A stretch of DNA of 45,940 nt from Bradyrhizobium sp. 139 (GCF_023074175.1 NZ_JADPKS010000082.1:1-45940); one strand, 5' to 3'. Shown: positions 1 through 9,708, numbered from the stretch's first letter. Notes: generated by a model from the letters alone, not told the origin. Numbers and translations: made by a program.

Positions 1-179
1 ACCTTTCACCACTCCAAAATCAAATCGTTCTGCGCTACACTCTGTCGGCATCGGGGCGCTCCTTGGATCAGAGAAAAGTCGTTGCTGCACAACAACTTTT
101 GCTGATTCGCGCCCCGGTGCGCCTCAACTCTGTGAGAAATGCGGGCTAGTGCCGAGCGACCGATCGACGGGAGTCTGTC

Positions 180-968
180 AGGCGCGGCGGCATCACCAAG
201 GCCGGCAACGGCCATGTTCGCCATATGTCCGCATGTCCACCCAGCCGCGAGCTTGATCCGCAACGAGCCGGACCAGCTCGTCCGGGCTGTAGATATATAT
301 GGCGCCGGACGAGAGCGAGGACTGGCGAAAGGCGGCGGGCATCAACGAACCTCGGTGCAGCGGATCTGGCGGGCGCACGGACTGCAACCATATCGCCCAC
401 CAGTCAACCTCTCGAATGATCCCAACTTGGTCGACAAGCTGCACACGTCAACCGCCCGAGCATGCCATCTTGCTCTCGGTCGACGAGAAGAGCCAAATCC
501 AGGCGCTCGATCGCACCGAACCGGGTCTGCCCGTGAAGAAGGGGCGCGCCGCCACCATGCCCACGACTATAAGCGCAACGGTACCACCCACTATGTTTGC
601 CGCCTTCGATGCGCTCGAAGGCAAGGTCATTGGACGCTGCGTTCAGAAGCATCGGCATCAGGAGTTCATCCGCTTCTCAACCAGATCGAGGCTCAAGCTC
701 CGGTCAAAAAGGCTGTCCGCGTCCTCGACATTTATGCCACTATAAGTACCCAAAGGCCCGCAACTGGCTCGATAGCCATCCGAGTTTCACCGTCCAGTTC
801 ACGCCCACCTCATCCTCGTGGCTCAATGCTGTCGACGGATTCTTGCCAAGCTCTCCAGACGCGGCCTCAACGGGGTCTTCCGATCGGTCCGCGAACACTG
901 GTTTGACTATGTCGCAACAGAAGCTTAATGACTTGATTTCATTGGGGCGCTGGAAGGCAAAAGCTTGA
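180..968 (+). pseudogene. Degenerate IS630-family transposase
   Basis: Pieces of an IS630-type DDE transposase are readable in order but in shifting frames. The helix-turn-helix end gives TSVQRIWRAHGLQPYRPP near 345-405. The first catalytic region reads LLSVDEKSQIQALDRTEPGL near 470-530, HDYKRNGTT follows near 560, and WLDSHPSFTVQFTPTSSSWL falls near 765-820. The tail FRSVREHWFDYV lies near 877-912. At least three frame changes separate these blocks, so no functional enzyme can be made. I see no terminal inverted repeats, and the left boundary is approximate. The family match rests on motifs recalled from IS630 transposases. The remnant fits the mobile-element-rich end of an island. Confidence 0.8.
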
Positions 969-982
969 ACGAGGCGGCAGAT

Positions 983-1426
983 TTATCTAAGCCCTTCCAT
1001 AGCGAGCCGCAGCGACTTCGGGATGCGCTGCGCCTTTCCCGCTGAAATAAACGCCACGCGTACACGCGCCGTCACTAGGAGATGGTCTCCGCGCCTGCAT
1101 TCCTGCAGCAAGGCAATCGACGCTCCCCTCACCTCTTGCGGGACTGTGACGACGTCAAGCAGGTCATCCAAGACCGCCGGTTTTAGAAAATCGATCGTCA
1201 TGGAGCGGACAACGAAGGCAAAGCCGGTGGCATCGTTCTTGGCTTCTTTGAGTAGCGCTTGCTGAGTGGTTCCGAGCAGGCGCAAGTAGTTCGTTCTACC
1301 GCGTTCCATGAAGCGCAAAAAATTTGCGTGATAAACAATCTGACCGGAGTCAGTATCTTCGAAATAGACGCGGACCTGCATATGATGGCCGCCGTCGCGA
1401 ATTTCGCCATCAATAGAAGCTGTCAC
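983..1426 (-). CDS. ybgC: YbgC-family acyl-CoA thioesterase (hotdog fold)
   Basis: A 147-residue single-domain hotdog protein. The YbgC/4-hydroxybenzoyl-CoA thioesterase signature VYFEDTDSGQIVYHANFLRF starts near residue 20 and includes the catalytic Asp of DTD, followed by MERGRTNYLR. Known family members hydrolyse short-chain acyl-CoAs in the cytoplasm and are usually encoded beside tolQRAB. Here there is no tol-pal neighbour. The gene lies alone between an IS630 remnant and gene-poor DNA, so it is probably an island-borne paralogue. The ATG at 1426 gives the full length; an internal ATG just before QVRVYFEDTD would also leave the whole domain. The fold is clear, the physiological substrate is not. 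Confidence 0.85.
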   Translation of the reverse strand: MTASIDGEIRDGGHHMQVRVYFEDTDSGQIVYHANFLRFMERGRTNYLRLLGTTQQALLKEAKNDATGFAFVVRSMTIDFLKPAVLDDLLDVVTVPQEVRGASIALLQECRRGDHLLVTARVRVAFISAGKAQRIPKSLRLAMEGLR

Positions 1427-2099
1427 AGTGCGGTTCCCTTACTGCCCTTCTGGGACGAATTGTCTTGCACAGAGGCGCGTTCCGCAGCAAGTGCCAGTGG
1501 GCTTGGTGCGTGCAGGTGGAGGCTGCCCGGCGCAAGGCCGGGGAGACCGGTTGCTGTTGCGAGAAGCCGGCACCCCCTATCCAGATTTCGGGCAAGTCCC
1601 GCACGCACAGATGGTTTGCAGAGCTCTTATCGCTGCTCAGCAATCCCCGAGGACCGAGGTCGCCCCACCGGCAAGCGCCTTGATCTCCGCGTACATCTGC
1701 GCTTCGCAGGCCAAGGTCGGGATTGCTCGGCAGTGCGGATTGTTCAGCAAGCAGTCCTATTCCGCGAATCCTACCATTCATAGCAGTTGTTAAACTCCGG
1801 CCGGTCAGCCATCGCGGCCGGATATTCCAGGTGAGATGGTCATGGAGATCGATGACCGGGCAAAATGACCACGGTATCTTGACCGGAGAGTCGGCCGCGC
1901 CGATGCTCTGCGGCCGAGCTCGTCGCTCGCGCCGACGCCGGGCTCGATCGATGAGCTGCGCCGGGCAATGGGGAACCCACGGCCGTCGAAGGCGTGGCGG
2001 ACCCAGGCTGATCGAGCAGAAAGACGGCGCCTAACAAGGGTCAAACGCTGCTAACCGTTATGGTTGCAATGGTAAAGTTCCCACTGACTGGGGGGCAAC
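1427..2099. other. Gene-poor stretch, no supported gene
   Basis: Several overlapping open frames of 60-120 codons exist on both strands, but none has a recognisable domain, a good ribosome-binding site or convincing composition. It looks like decayed accessory DNA. A GGGGGG stretch at its right end belongs to the small ORF starting at 2100. Confidence 0.5.
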
Positions 2100-2333
2100 A
2101 TGGTGAAGGCATTTCGCAATACGGTCATGGCACTTACTTTTGTAGGAGTTGCCGGCTGCAACATGTTTTGGAATTTCATGAATGACTATATGGTCTGCGG
2201 CCTTGCGCTGGCGGCTTCAGTGACAGCCGGCTTTTGCGTTGAACGCATCTTCATCGAGCGGTCCCGTCGGGAGATGATCCGCCTCCACGGCGCGGACTGG
2301 CATTCGGCGGAGAACCGACAGCTCGACTCATGA
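2100..2333 (+). CDS. Small predicted membrane protein, unknown function
   Basis: A 77-residue ORF starting at an ATG that follows the purine-rich GGGGGGCAAC, a plausible ribosome-binding site. Two hydrophobic stretches are visible: residues about 8-24 (VMALTFVGVAGCNMFWNF) and about 30-48 (YMVCGLALAASVTAGFCV). A basic, polar tail follows (ERIFIERSRREMIRLHGADW). This suggests a two-pass or hairpin inner-membrane peptide. I do not recognise a family. It stands alone in gene-poor island DNA. The start signal and the hydrophobic pattern favour a real gene, but its size means chance cannot be excluded. Confidence 0.5.
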   Translation: MVKAFRNTVMALTFVGVAGCNMFWNFMNDYMVCGLALAASVTAGFCVERIFIERSRREMIRLHGADWHSAENRQLDS

Positions 2334-3182
2334 ACGTGACCCGTCGTCCGCTCGTCGTTTTCATCATCCGATTGTTCGCATTCGACCCGAGCGGCCTGGC
2401 CTGACCAAACCGGTCCATCCATTCCGGTTCGCTCGCATCGAGCGCCTGCGAGAGCTGCTTGAACGAGACTACCGAATGGCAGTTGATCCGAATACGGGCG
2501 TGAGCACCACGAAGCTGGTGAGACCCGATCCGCAGCTGCTCGATGCAGGTTTGGCACTCGATCGTGATCCAGGAGGGTGCGAGCTGGGTCCTTCATTGAG
2601 AGCCTGCGAGCGCTACGACACGCAACCGGTCGTTACGCCCGAGTAGCATCACGATCTGGAAGGGCGACGACCATAAGCTGACCCGACGTAGGGGGCGATT
2701 GGACGCGCCCGTACATCCACCACCCAGCATCGCGCCAAGAGCGGACTTTTGGATTCCATACGCAACAGAATGTTGCGGTTGAATCGAGGTGGATTTGTAT
2801 GCCGGCTGGCAAGGCTCGCGTCGCGAACCCACGACACTCCAGAGCATCTTCGCCTATCCGCCGCTGGCGCACCGTATCAGCTCTCGTTTTGATTCAACGC
2901 TGGCTCGGCCAGGCGTGAGTTTGTGCGTGCGTTCAAGGCCTATCGGTCGCGAAACCTTCACGTCCTTGTCAGCTACAGTGACACGATTCATTCCGATCGC
3001 AGATCTCGCGGGAAAGTCCTCGCGGATGATACGGTTTTATCTGAGCGCATTCGACGTCATTCCCAAGGAGCGAGATTGGGCGTTTGGGCTAGTCAGGGGC
3101 AAGTGATTGAATTTGTGCTCGTTGCGCGTCCGCAGAGCTTCACTGGATTATCCGGTCTCACAACCTCATTTGCTCAGCGAGG
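2334..3182. other. Gene-poor stretch, no supported gene
   Basis: Open frames here are short, overlapping and unrecognised. A frame at 2923-3213 on the + strand reads like a possible decayed coding region (RAFKAYRSRNLHVLVSYSD) but has no family I know and no start signal. Nothing is called. Confidence 0.45.
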
Positions 3183-3665
3183 TCATCCTGGCCAAATGAG
3201 CCGCTTCTCGTAGAAGATCACTGCATATCCGTGCAACATCCCTTCCCTGCGGCGAACATAGCCAGCGCTCTCATAAAGTCTTTGGGCCCCTACTTGGATC
3301 GTTGTTGTATCGAGCATTATCCACTTGAAACCGAGAGCAACAGCTCGCGACTCCAATTCACGAAGAACCCTCCTTCCAAACCCTCGTCGCTGAAAGACGG
3401 GGTCGACCCGCATACGTTTTAGTTCTGCGACATCATCATCAAAAGGTTTCAGCCCACCCATGGCAGCGAATCGGGGACCAATATGCGCAACTACGAAGTC
3501 TCCGCCCGAGGCGATGTATACTTCCCCGATATTGCGTAAATCATCCTCCCAAGCCCCTTCCGGGCCACACACACCAACATCCTGCGATGCGCTTCTGTGC
3601 AGATGCCATGCATCATCGCTGTCCCCGGACTCGAACTGACGAAGGATCAGTTCGTCTTGAGACAT
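3183..3665 (-). CDS. GNAT-family N-acetyltransferase
   Basis: A 160-residue cytoplasmic acetyl-CoA-dependent acyltransferase of the GNAT fold. The acetyl-CoA pyrophosphate-binding motif A is clear: ELKRMRVDPVFQRRGFGRRV at about residues 81-100 carries the Q/R-x-x-G-x-G/A signature. A typical C-terminal half follows (LYESAGYVRRREGM). The acceptor cannot be read from sequence. It lies 69 bp downstream of the PrnB-like gene on the same strand, so it may be the third gene of the radical SAM/PrnB-like transcript. There it could acetylate an amine product, either as tailoring or for self-protection. That role is inference from position only. Its G+C is lower than in the core genes to the right. Confidence 0.85.
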   Translation of the reverse strand: MSQDELILRQFESGDSDDAWHLHRSASQDVGVCGPEGAWEDDLRNIGEVYIASGGDFVVAHIGPRFAAMGGLKPFDDDVAELKRMRVDPVFQRRGFGRRVLRELESRAVALGFKWIMLDTTTIQVGAQRLYESAGYVRRREGMLHGYAVIFYEKRLIWPG

Positions 3666-3734
3666 CGACTATTACCTCTCGACCGGTGGCGGACGCCTGC
3701 GCCTCTGGCATCGTTGTCTGAGACCACCGTCGGC

Positions 3735-4949
3735 TTACCGGCGCGCCTCTGTCAACAGCCGCTGAGAAAGGACAGCCTCAACACTTTCCGATACCTCAAC
3801 TCCGACAACTGGACGACCCGGCTCAACCGTATATTTTAAGGCCGTACTACGGTGCATCCGGGTAAACCGATCCAGTGCGCAAACACAGGACGTGCGCAGC
3901 GTTCCGATTTCGCCGCCGTGATGCTCCACGACTGGCGAAATGGTCGCAACCCTGGGAAAGTCCGCTTTCCCCTTTAGCCAACCTGGCTTGAGCGGTGCAC
4001 TCCCGTTGCCTGACGACAGCCAGCGGAATACCTCGTGAATGCATCTCTGCGGATAATATTCGGACAGCCGATACAGATCCCTATAAAATTGCGGTTTCTG
4101 GTGGAAGAGTTCTTCACCGACCAGTAGCACCGAGACCGCCACGATACGGGCCGAGAAGCGGCCGCTTGGACCAAGCGTATTCTTGTAAGGATTCTTTCCG
4201 TAAAACACACGAAATTGGCCAAATAAGTCCGGCGACATATGTTCATAAAAGCGCGTCAGAACATTGCTTGCTGACTCAAGGCGCTCCAGGCATAGCGCAA
4301 GACATTGCCCCGCATCCACGTCGGCCACATCACGCAACTTGAGCAGAGCGTCCATTGCTGACTGCAATTCGCTCTCGATGATCTGATGGCCCAAGCAAAA
4401 ATCTCGCTCCTCGACCCCGGCCGCGCCGAGGCAGTATACGCGTGGATCGTTCTGCAGCGGATTCGTAAGGATCATATCTTCATAGGAGAGGACCTCAATG
4501 CCAGGCTGCCGTTGACAACTCGAGCGCGCAAGGCGGATCAGTACCTCTCCCACCGTCAGCTCGGCGTCCACGGGATGAAGGCCGGCAAACGCAGACATCT
4601 GATAAGCACAATTTACGAGATATTGGATGTCTGTCTTAGCGATCTCGAAGTCCGACTGCGGCAGACTTAGCAGCTGCGCTTCATAGTCCGTCTCCGCAAT
4701 CATCGCGTTGATGTTACGCCCAAGAGCCTTAAGCGCTTCATCTGGTCGTTCACTGCATTTGATCTCCGCAATGCAGTGCGGCAGTTGATCGGCGACAAAA
4801 TTGCTGACCAGCCCAAGCGGGCGTTCTCGCTGCCGGCGATCAATGCTATCGGTCAGATGCGAAAATATGTCCTCCGCCTGGCAGGGCGACCCTTGCGGGG
4901 TGGAAACGGAAAAAGGAGCGACCATAAATGAGCGCGCCCGCGACTTCAT
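3735..4949 (-). CDS. PrnB/IDO-like predicted haem-dependent dioxygenase
   Basis: A 404-residue protein, probably all-helical, with no signal peptide. Its central part resembles PrnB (monodechloroaminopyrrolnitrin synthase, DUF1864), a member of the indoleamine/tryptophan 2,3-dioxygenase superfamily. YEHMSPDLFGQFRVFY at residues 235-250 matches PrnB's Y-x-x-x-SP-x-x-F...FY pattern. A conserved-looking TLGPSG (258-263), a helix ending LLVGEELF, and an HH-GGE-x-GT segment (343-350) that could supply the proximal haem His follow. The comparison is from memory, so fold assignment is moderate and substrate unknown. Its ATG overlaps the stop of the radical SAM gene in an ATGA (4946-4949), indicating translational coupling. 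A GNAT gene follows 69 bp on. Known PrnB rearranges 7-chlorotryptophan; an indole or aryl-amine substrate here is only inference. Confidence 0.6.
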   Translation of the reverse strand: MKSRARSFMVAPFSVSTPQGSPCQAEDIFSHLTDSIDRRQRERPLGLVSNFVADQLPHCIAEIKCSERPDEALKALGRNINAMIAETDYEAQLLSLPQSDFEIAKTDIQYLVNCAYQMSAFAGLHPVDAELTVGEVLIRLARSSCQRQPGIEVLSYEDMILTNPLQNDPRVYCLGAAGVEERDFCLGHQIIESELQSAMDALLKLRDVADVDAGQCLALCLERLESASNVLTRFYEHMSPDLFGQFRVFYGKNPYKNTLGPSGRFSARIVAVSVLLVGEELFHQKPQFYRDLYRLSEYYPQRCIHEVFRWLSSGNGSAPLKPGWLKGKADFPRVATISPVVEHHGGEIGTLRTSCVCALDRFTRMHRSTALKYTVEPGRPVVGVEVSESVEAVLSQRLLTEARR

Positions 4950-6418
4950 CGAAACGCAACTTGCATTTCGGCACTTGACCCGTATCGTGCGGCCGGTGAG
5001 TAATCGTGTTTTTCGAGCAGATCAGTTCGTTTGTCTATTATCCTACTGTCGTTGTACGCGATCCGCTCGAGTATATTGTTCGAGAAAAATAGCAGCGATA
5101 CGGCGCCCGAATTTATAGTGCCGGCGGCAGTTAGCGAAAGCAGGCCGTTTGAAATGCAGATGAGTCCTGCCTCATTCAAGAGTTCAAGCTCGCGGCCAAA
5201 GCATTTTTCGATGGACACCCCAAACTCCCGCTCGAAGCGGGAGAGCAACACTCCACTGCTTCGCAGGGCAAACATTACCGTTCTGCGCATGAGATCATCT
5301 TGCGACAGGACAACACCCTTCCACACAGGCTTCTCGCCCTCCTCAACCCTATACAGGTAGCGATCTAAATCTGCCTCGTTATAGAACTGGCACTGGCTCA
5401 TGTAACCAAATCCGGCAACCCCAAACGGGACCAGATTATTGTCGTTCCAGGAATCGTATTTGCGGCTCTGTTGAATCGAGTGTGGCTGCGACTGCTTACT
5501 CCAATAGAAAATCGGCCCATGGCGATAGCCGAGTTTCGTGAGGATGTGCTCGGCCATAAAATGCATGATAATGCGCTCCTTAGCCCCGGCAAATTGATAT
5601 CGTCCCCGAGCCAAATGGCGGGCCACGGGGTCTGTAGATTTAAACATCAATGGGAATACATTGAACTTCTCTATTCCCATATCCAGTAAGCCGATGAGTG
5701 AGTCGTACCAGCTCCGGAGCGTTTGCTGCGGCAATCCATACATGAGATCAAGCGACAGATTCTGAACGCCCATCTCATTCAGTAACTTTACGAGTTGTAC
5801 TACCTCGTCCACGTGGTGCCCGCGGTTCAATATGCGTAAAATGGTCGGATCTAGACTCTGAACGCCCAATACGAAGCGGTTTACGCCGGCTCTAAGCAGT
5901 GTGGATATGCGATCTGCAGCGTCCACTTGCTTTGCAAGAGAGGGATGCAATTCGAAACTCACTTCCGACTTAGACAAATCAAAGCGCCGGCTAATCATAC
6001 CAAATAGCGTTTCGAGTTGACGGTTGGTCAAGAACGAGGGAGTGCCGCCTCCAAAAAAAGCAGTCTCAACAACTCTGCCAGCCAGCGCCGCGTCCGACCA
6101 ACTCATCTCTTTATCTAAAGCCGCCAGATAGCGCTCCACTCGCCCGGAAGATGGATTGATTTCCTTGGCGAAGTGGCAAAAGGTACAATACTGATCACAG
6201 AAGGGGATGTGAAAATAGAGATCAATTGACGACGAAACCTGAAGCAACAACTTTTCGGCATTCAGGTCGCCCATTGCCTTGAGAGGCGGATATGTGCCGA
6301 CAAGATAATCGTTGTGCGTGTCAAGGTGCAAATTCCGTGACCTCAACATGTCAAGGTTAATGTCGTACGAGCGGTCGATAGCGAATTCCAAGGCCTCGGA
6401 ATAGGTCGGCGCGCGCAT
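4946..6418 (-). CDS. HemN/HutW-like radical SAM enzyme
   Basis: A 490-residue radical S-adenosylmethionine enzyme. The [4Fe-4S] motif C-x3-C-x2-C is C74, C78 and C81 in HIPFCDQYCTFCHF, the form seen in HemN, HemW and HutW relatives. The SAM-binding FFGGGTPSFL is at 121-130. The middle part keeps HemN-family features (LGVQSLDPTILRILNRGH; NLSLDLMYGLPQQTLRSW), and residues about 390-460 form a HemN_C-like winged domain. A good GAGGAG site precedes the ATG at 6418. Known relatives are coproporphyrinogen III dehydrogenase, haem-chaperone HemW, anaerobic haem-degrading HutW/ChuW and class C radical SAM methylases or cyclopropanases. The overlap with a PrnB-like haem-enzyme candidate argues against a plain haem biosynthesis role, but its reaction is unknown. 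Default annotation pipelines would probably call it coproporphyrinogen oxidase. Confidence 0.85.
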   Translation of the reverse strand: MRAPTYSEALEFAIDRSYDINLDMLRSRNLHLDTHNDYLVGTYPPLKAMGDLNAEKLLLQVSSSIDLYFHIPFCDQYCTFCHFAKEINPSSGRVERYLAALDKEMSWSDAALAGRVVETAFFGGGTPSFLTNRQLETLFGMISRRFDLSKSEVSFELHPSLAKQVDAADRISTLLRAGVNRFVLGVQSLDPTILRILNRGHHVDEVVQLVKLLNEMGVQNLSLDLMYGLPQQTLRSWYDSLIGLLDMGIEKFNVFPLMFKSTDPVARHLARGRYQFAGAKERIIMHFMAEHILTKLGYRHGPIFYWSKQSQPHSIQQSRKYDSWNDNNLVPFGVAGFGYMSQCQFYNEADLDRYLYRVEEGEKPVWKGVVLSQDDLMRRTVMFALRSSGVLLSRFEREFGVSIEKCFGRELELLNEAGLICISNGLLSLTAAGTINSGAVSLLFFSNNILERIAYNDSRIIDKRTDLLEKHDYSPAARYGSSAEMQVAFR

Positions 6419-7619
6419 TTTTTAGACTCCTCTAGCTTTCTTGTGAAGGCAAGGTGCGATGGCAGCTTCGTTCCTCGTGTCACATCGCGCTCTTCAGCTC
6501 GGGCTCGATACCGAAGTCGTGCATTTCGATCAAAGACGCGGATTTGTCGGCTCCCACTCGACGCAACCACCGTAGAGCAGAACGAGTGTCGCCATCCGCT
6601 CGGGGACACGCGGGATGATTATGGTTCGGCGAGGAAGACAGATGCCGTGGCCGAGGCCGAATGTCCTTCGGGCGTTGCGAAACGGCACCGAGGGAAGACT
6701 TCAGGCGCCGAGGAGTGCGAATACTGCTGGAGAAAATGGTGCTCCACCTCCGAGTGTGACCCGCTCCGGGTCGGGCGCCGAGCTCGATCTGCTCCAGCGT
6801 GCCATTGAACAACTTCTGTCCGCTCCCCTCTTCGAAAGGAAGCGGCCATTGCTCGAGACCAAGCTTGATTTGGTTTCCTCCCGGTCCGACGCCAACATTC
6901 GCATGCCGCTGCATGCATTCGCCACAGAGCCGCCCAAACGTGTCACACTGGTTCGGATTTGCTCGGGAGTAAGCGCGCTGAATGCTAGTCGTGTCTGGTG
7001 GTCTTGAGAGTTATCCAACGCGAAGAACGACAGCGGCACCCGCGAGGGACGCGGCAAAGCTTTAGGCGGGACCGCACTCAATAGCGCAGCGTCCAAGGCA
7101 TTGATTTGGATCAGTCGAGCAAGTTTCATTTGAACTCCTGGGCCGGCGAATGCGAGATCGTCATGGTCGTGCGGATCCTTTTACGGGGTCCCAGCAATCC
7201 ACGTGCCACTAAAAGACATTTGCGAGCCTGGCTTGAAGAGGGCAAAACCATGTGCTTCGTGTGCACCGACGGAATACTCGCGCCTCAGTGTCTGGTCCCG
7301 GACATTAACGTCTTCAGCCGGACACGGCTGAACACGACAACGCGGAATGTTGAATGACGATGGCGGCCTCTCATGCCGAACTCGAACATCTGCTCCAACG
7401 GCGACCTTACGACCGAATCGCTCGGCTGATGGAGGTAGCGTCCCGGCACGTGACGGATATGCAAATGAACTCGTCGCTTTCTGGCGGCGCGGTGGCCACC
7501 TTTGCGATGAGGCACGTTATTGCACGTCCTCGTGTCCATATCGGCTTGGCGGATATTTCTACACGTCCAACGCCGACAAGCTGCTTCAGGCGAAACTGAT
7601 GTTCATGCGGCATGGATAA
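6419..7619. other. 1.2-kb stretch without a supported gene
   Basis: Open frames on both strands reach about 140 codons (for example 6701-7129 on the minus strand and 6615-7007 on the plus strand), but they overlap and none is recognisable. A short + frame ending near 7357 contains MCFVCTDGILAPQCLVPD, which I cannot place. The part next to 6418 should hold the promoter of the radical SAM gene. I see no convincing sigma-54 or nod-box sequence there. Confidence 0.45.
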
Positions 7620-8903
7620 TCAGAACCGGGACTCCATTAGGTGAACAAGTTGGGACCCCGCGATGTAGAAGGCTTCCCGCGCGGCACGAAAGCGTTGCCG
7701 TTCAAGGGCAGTGACCGGCAGCGGAAGATCATTCTCCGCGATCTGCCCCAGAACGTAGGAAGCCAACACAGTGCCAAAGACTGTGCCAGGTGCGATGCCG
7801 CGACCGTTGTAACCGCTGAAAGCAACGACGTTGCGGTCGAGCTCGTGAAAGCGCGGCAGGTTGCCCGAGGTCATTCCAATCATGCCGAACCAGCCGGTTT
7901 CAAACTCGACATCCTGAAGTCCCGGAAACAGCTTGCGCAACGATCTCTGAGCCCATGCCCGGTGAACGGATGCGCCAATACCCTCAAGGGCACCAACACT
8001 GCCAAACACGAGGCGCCCGGAGCGATCCAAGCGAAATGAAGAGAGGACCTCTCGAGTGTCCCACGCTCCCTGCCGTTCAGGCAGGATCGACTTCCTCAGA
8101 CCATCCGGCAGAGAACCTGTAGCAAAGTTGAAGTAGGGCAGATGGATCTGCTCCTGCCGTACCTGCGACCAAAGTCCTTTACCATAGGCATCCGTCGCAA
8201 CGATCACCCATTCCGCATCTACCGATCCGCTTTCTGTGCTGATCCTCCAGCGCAAGCCGTTGTGTTGCGCAGTAACAGCCTCGCTCTGTGTGAATATCCT
8301 AGCCCCCGCTGCAAGCGCGGCTCTCGCTAGACCGTGCACATAGGCCAGCGGCTGTATCGTCCCGGCGCGCCTATCGAGCAGCGCCCCGCTGTATTCGCCA
8401 CCGCCCACTTTCCTGCGTGTCTCCTCTGCATTTAGCACTACGACAGGGGCGCCACGCTTCTGCCACTGTTCGGCGCGGGCCTCGATCTCTTGCAAGCCCT
8501 TACGTCCGACGGCACAATGCAGGGTACCGGCACGTTCCACTTCACATTCGATGCCATGCTTTTCGATGAGGTCGAACACCTTTTGCGGTCCACGGCCGAG
8601 TTGTTCAATCAACCGTTCGCCGAACGGGGCGCCGAGCGTATCCGGAAGGGTGTCAGGCATCACCCACATGCCCGCGTTAACCAGACCGACGTTCCGGCCC
8701 GAACCGCCGAACCCAATTTCGGACGCCTCCAACAGCGCGACGCGCGCCCCTCCTTCCGCGAGATGAAGTGCAGACGACAGCCCGGTATATCCAGCGCCAA
8801 TCACGATCACATCCGCTGCGGTGTCACTGGCGAGGGGAACAGTGTCTGGCGCCGGTGGCGCGGTGAGAGCCCACAATCCATGTGATGCTGAATTGTTTCG
8901 CAT
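7620..8903 (-). CDS. DAO-family FAD-dependent oxidoreductase (PuuB-like)
   Basis: A 427-residue flavoprotein of the D-amino-acid oxidase/glycine oxidase fold. The dinucleotide-binding Rossmann motif VIVIGAGYTGLSSALHLAEG lies at about residues 33-52, followed by VALLEASEIGFGGSGRNVGL, where the S/G-rich GSGRN loop is characteristic of gamma-glutamylputrescine oxidases and related amine oxidases. The C-terminal FAD segment VVAFSGYNGRGIAPGTVFG is also typical. Known relatives oxidise secondary or primary amines of amino acids, polyamines or opine-like compounds, giving imine and hydrogen peroxide. There is no transporter or aldehyde dehydrogenase nearby, so the substrate is open. The 1.2-kb gap to the radical SAM gene argues against one transcript, though a shared pathway is conceivable. 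Confidence 0.88.
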   Translation of the reverse strand: MRNNSASHGLWALTAPPAPDTVPLASDTAADVIVIGAGYTGLSSALHLAEGGARVALLEASEIGFGGSGRNVGLVNAGMWVMPDTLPDTLGAPFGERLIEQLGRGPQKVFDLIEKHGIECEVERAGTLHCAVGRKGLQEIEARAEQWQKRGAPVVVLNAEETRRKVGGGEYSGALLDRRAGTIQPLAYVHGLARAALAAGARIFTQSEAVTAQHNGLRWRISTESGSVDAEWVIVATDAYGKGLWSQVRQEQIHLPYFNFATGSLPDGLRKSILPERQGAWDTREVLSSFRLDRSGRLVFGSVGALEGIGASVHRAWAQRSLRKLFPGLQDVEFETGWFGMIGMTSGNLPRFHELDRNVVAFSGYNGRGIAPGTVFGTVLASYVLGQIAENDLPLPVTALERQRFRAAREAFYIAGSQLVHLMESRF

Positions 8904-9525
8904 CCAGCAATCCTCATACTATTCTTGGTTCTTGATCAGCCCAGGTCGTGCTGCAATCAGTCGTACCCGGTCAGGTCTGGAAGAACTGTCAACCCCTTCG
9001 GATTCCGGATCGCTCCGGATACCCTGTCCTCCAAACGCTCTCGCGTCTGGCCAACGAGGCATTACCCCCGTCTTCGGATACGGTGGTTTCGAGAAGCAAA
9101 AATGCAAAAACTTCGAGAATCCTACCGTTGCCGGATGAACTCGCAGTGGCGCGTCATGAACACCTTCTTCTCAGATGGCAGTCGGTGTCGGCATAGCGTT
9201 CAGGTCAGGCGCTTCGGCCTTCTGCGGCGCGCCGCGTGTTTCCCGCAACGGCTTGACACCCGTACTCGAGAACCGGAAAACGACGAAACTACCAAGATTT
9301 GTAGTGTTCATTGATTCAGAGCTGTGCATACGTCCTGAGGTTGGGCGCGCGTCGTCGAAATCAGAAAGTTGAACGTGGGGTTGACCTGGACGGTCGGTGA
9401 TTACAATGGTGAGCGGCATAGCTGATCACTTCCGGTGGGAAGCGATGACGGCGATAAAGAGGGTCCCGGGCGGTCGGCATGCCGCTCATCTGCCCCTCGG
9501 CCGCTCCAATTCGTTAACTTGACGG
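8904..9525. other. Gene-poor stretch, no supported gene
   Basis: Overlapping frames of 60-130 codons, none recognised. The beginning should contain the promoter of the leftward FAD oxidoreductase. The right part runs into an IS3-type remnant. Confidence 0.45.
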
Positions 9526-9708
9526 TGCCTTCCGCATCCTCAACATCGTCGACGACGTCACCACATCGAGCGACGCGGCAAGCCAGGAATGATCGCGTCC
9601 GACTATGGCACCGAGTTCACCTGCAACGCCATGCTCGCCTGGTGCAAGGACGCAGCCATCGATTGGCACTTCATCGCACCGGGAGGCGGAATTCCTCGTA
9701 GGGGCTGA
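9526..9708 (+). pseudogene. IS3-family transposase fragment (orfB core, internally deleted)
   Basis: A short piece of an rve-type integrase domain. RILNIVDDVT near 9531-9560 is followed, after an in-place deletion and frame change, by RGKPGMIASDYGTEFTCNAM and then LAWCKDAAIDWHFIAPG, ending near 9690. In intact IS3/IS407 relatives these blocks are about 25 residues farther apart and continue for about 100 residues. The D of SDYGTEF would be the second catalytic Asp. No inverted repeats are seen. The element is long dead. Confidence 0.75.

Noticed and set aside
139..906. 255-codon open frame over the IS630 remnant
   Set aside because: It picks up only parts of the transposase, with the other parts in two further frames; it is a decayed gene, not a 255-residue protein.
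2950..2990. tts-box-like GTCAGCTACAGTGACAC
   Set aside because: Only the first GTCAGCT fits; the central TCGAAAGC part is absent, and no type III gene follows.
6425..6475. Sigma-54-like sequence upstream of the radical SAM gene (reverse strand TGCCATCGCACCTTGC)
   Set aside because: The -24 element lacks the essential GG and the spacing is one base too long; no NifA-type upstream site was seen.
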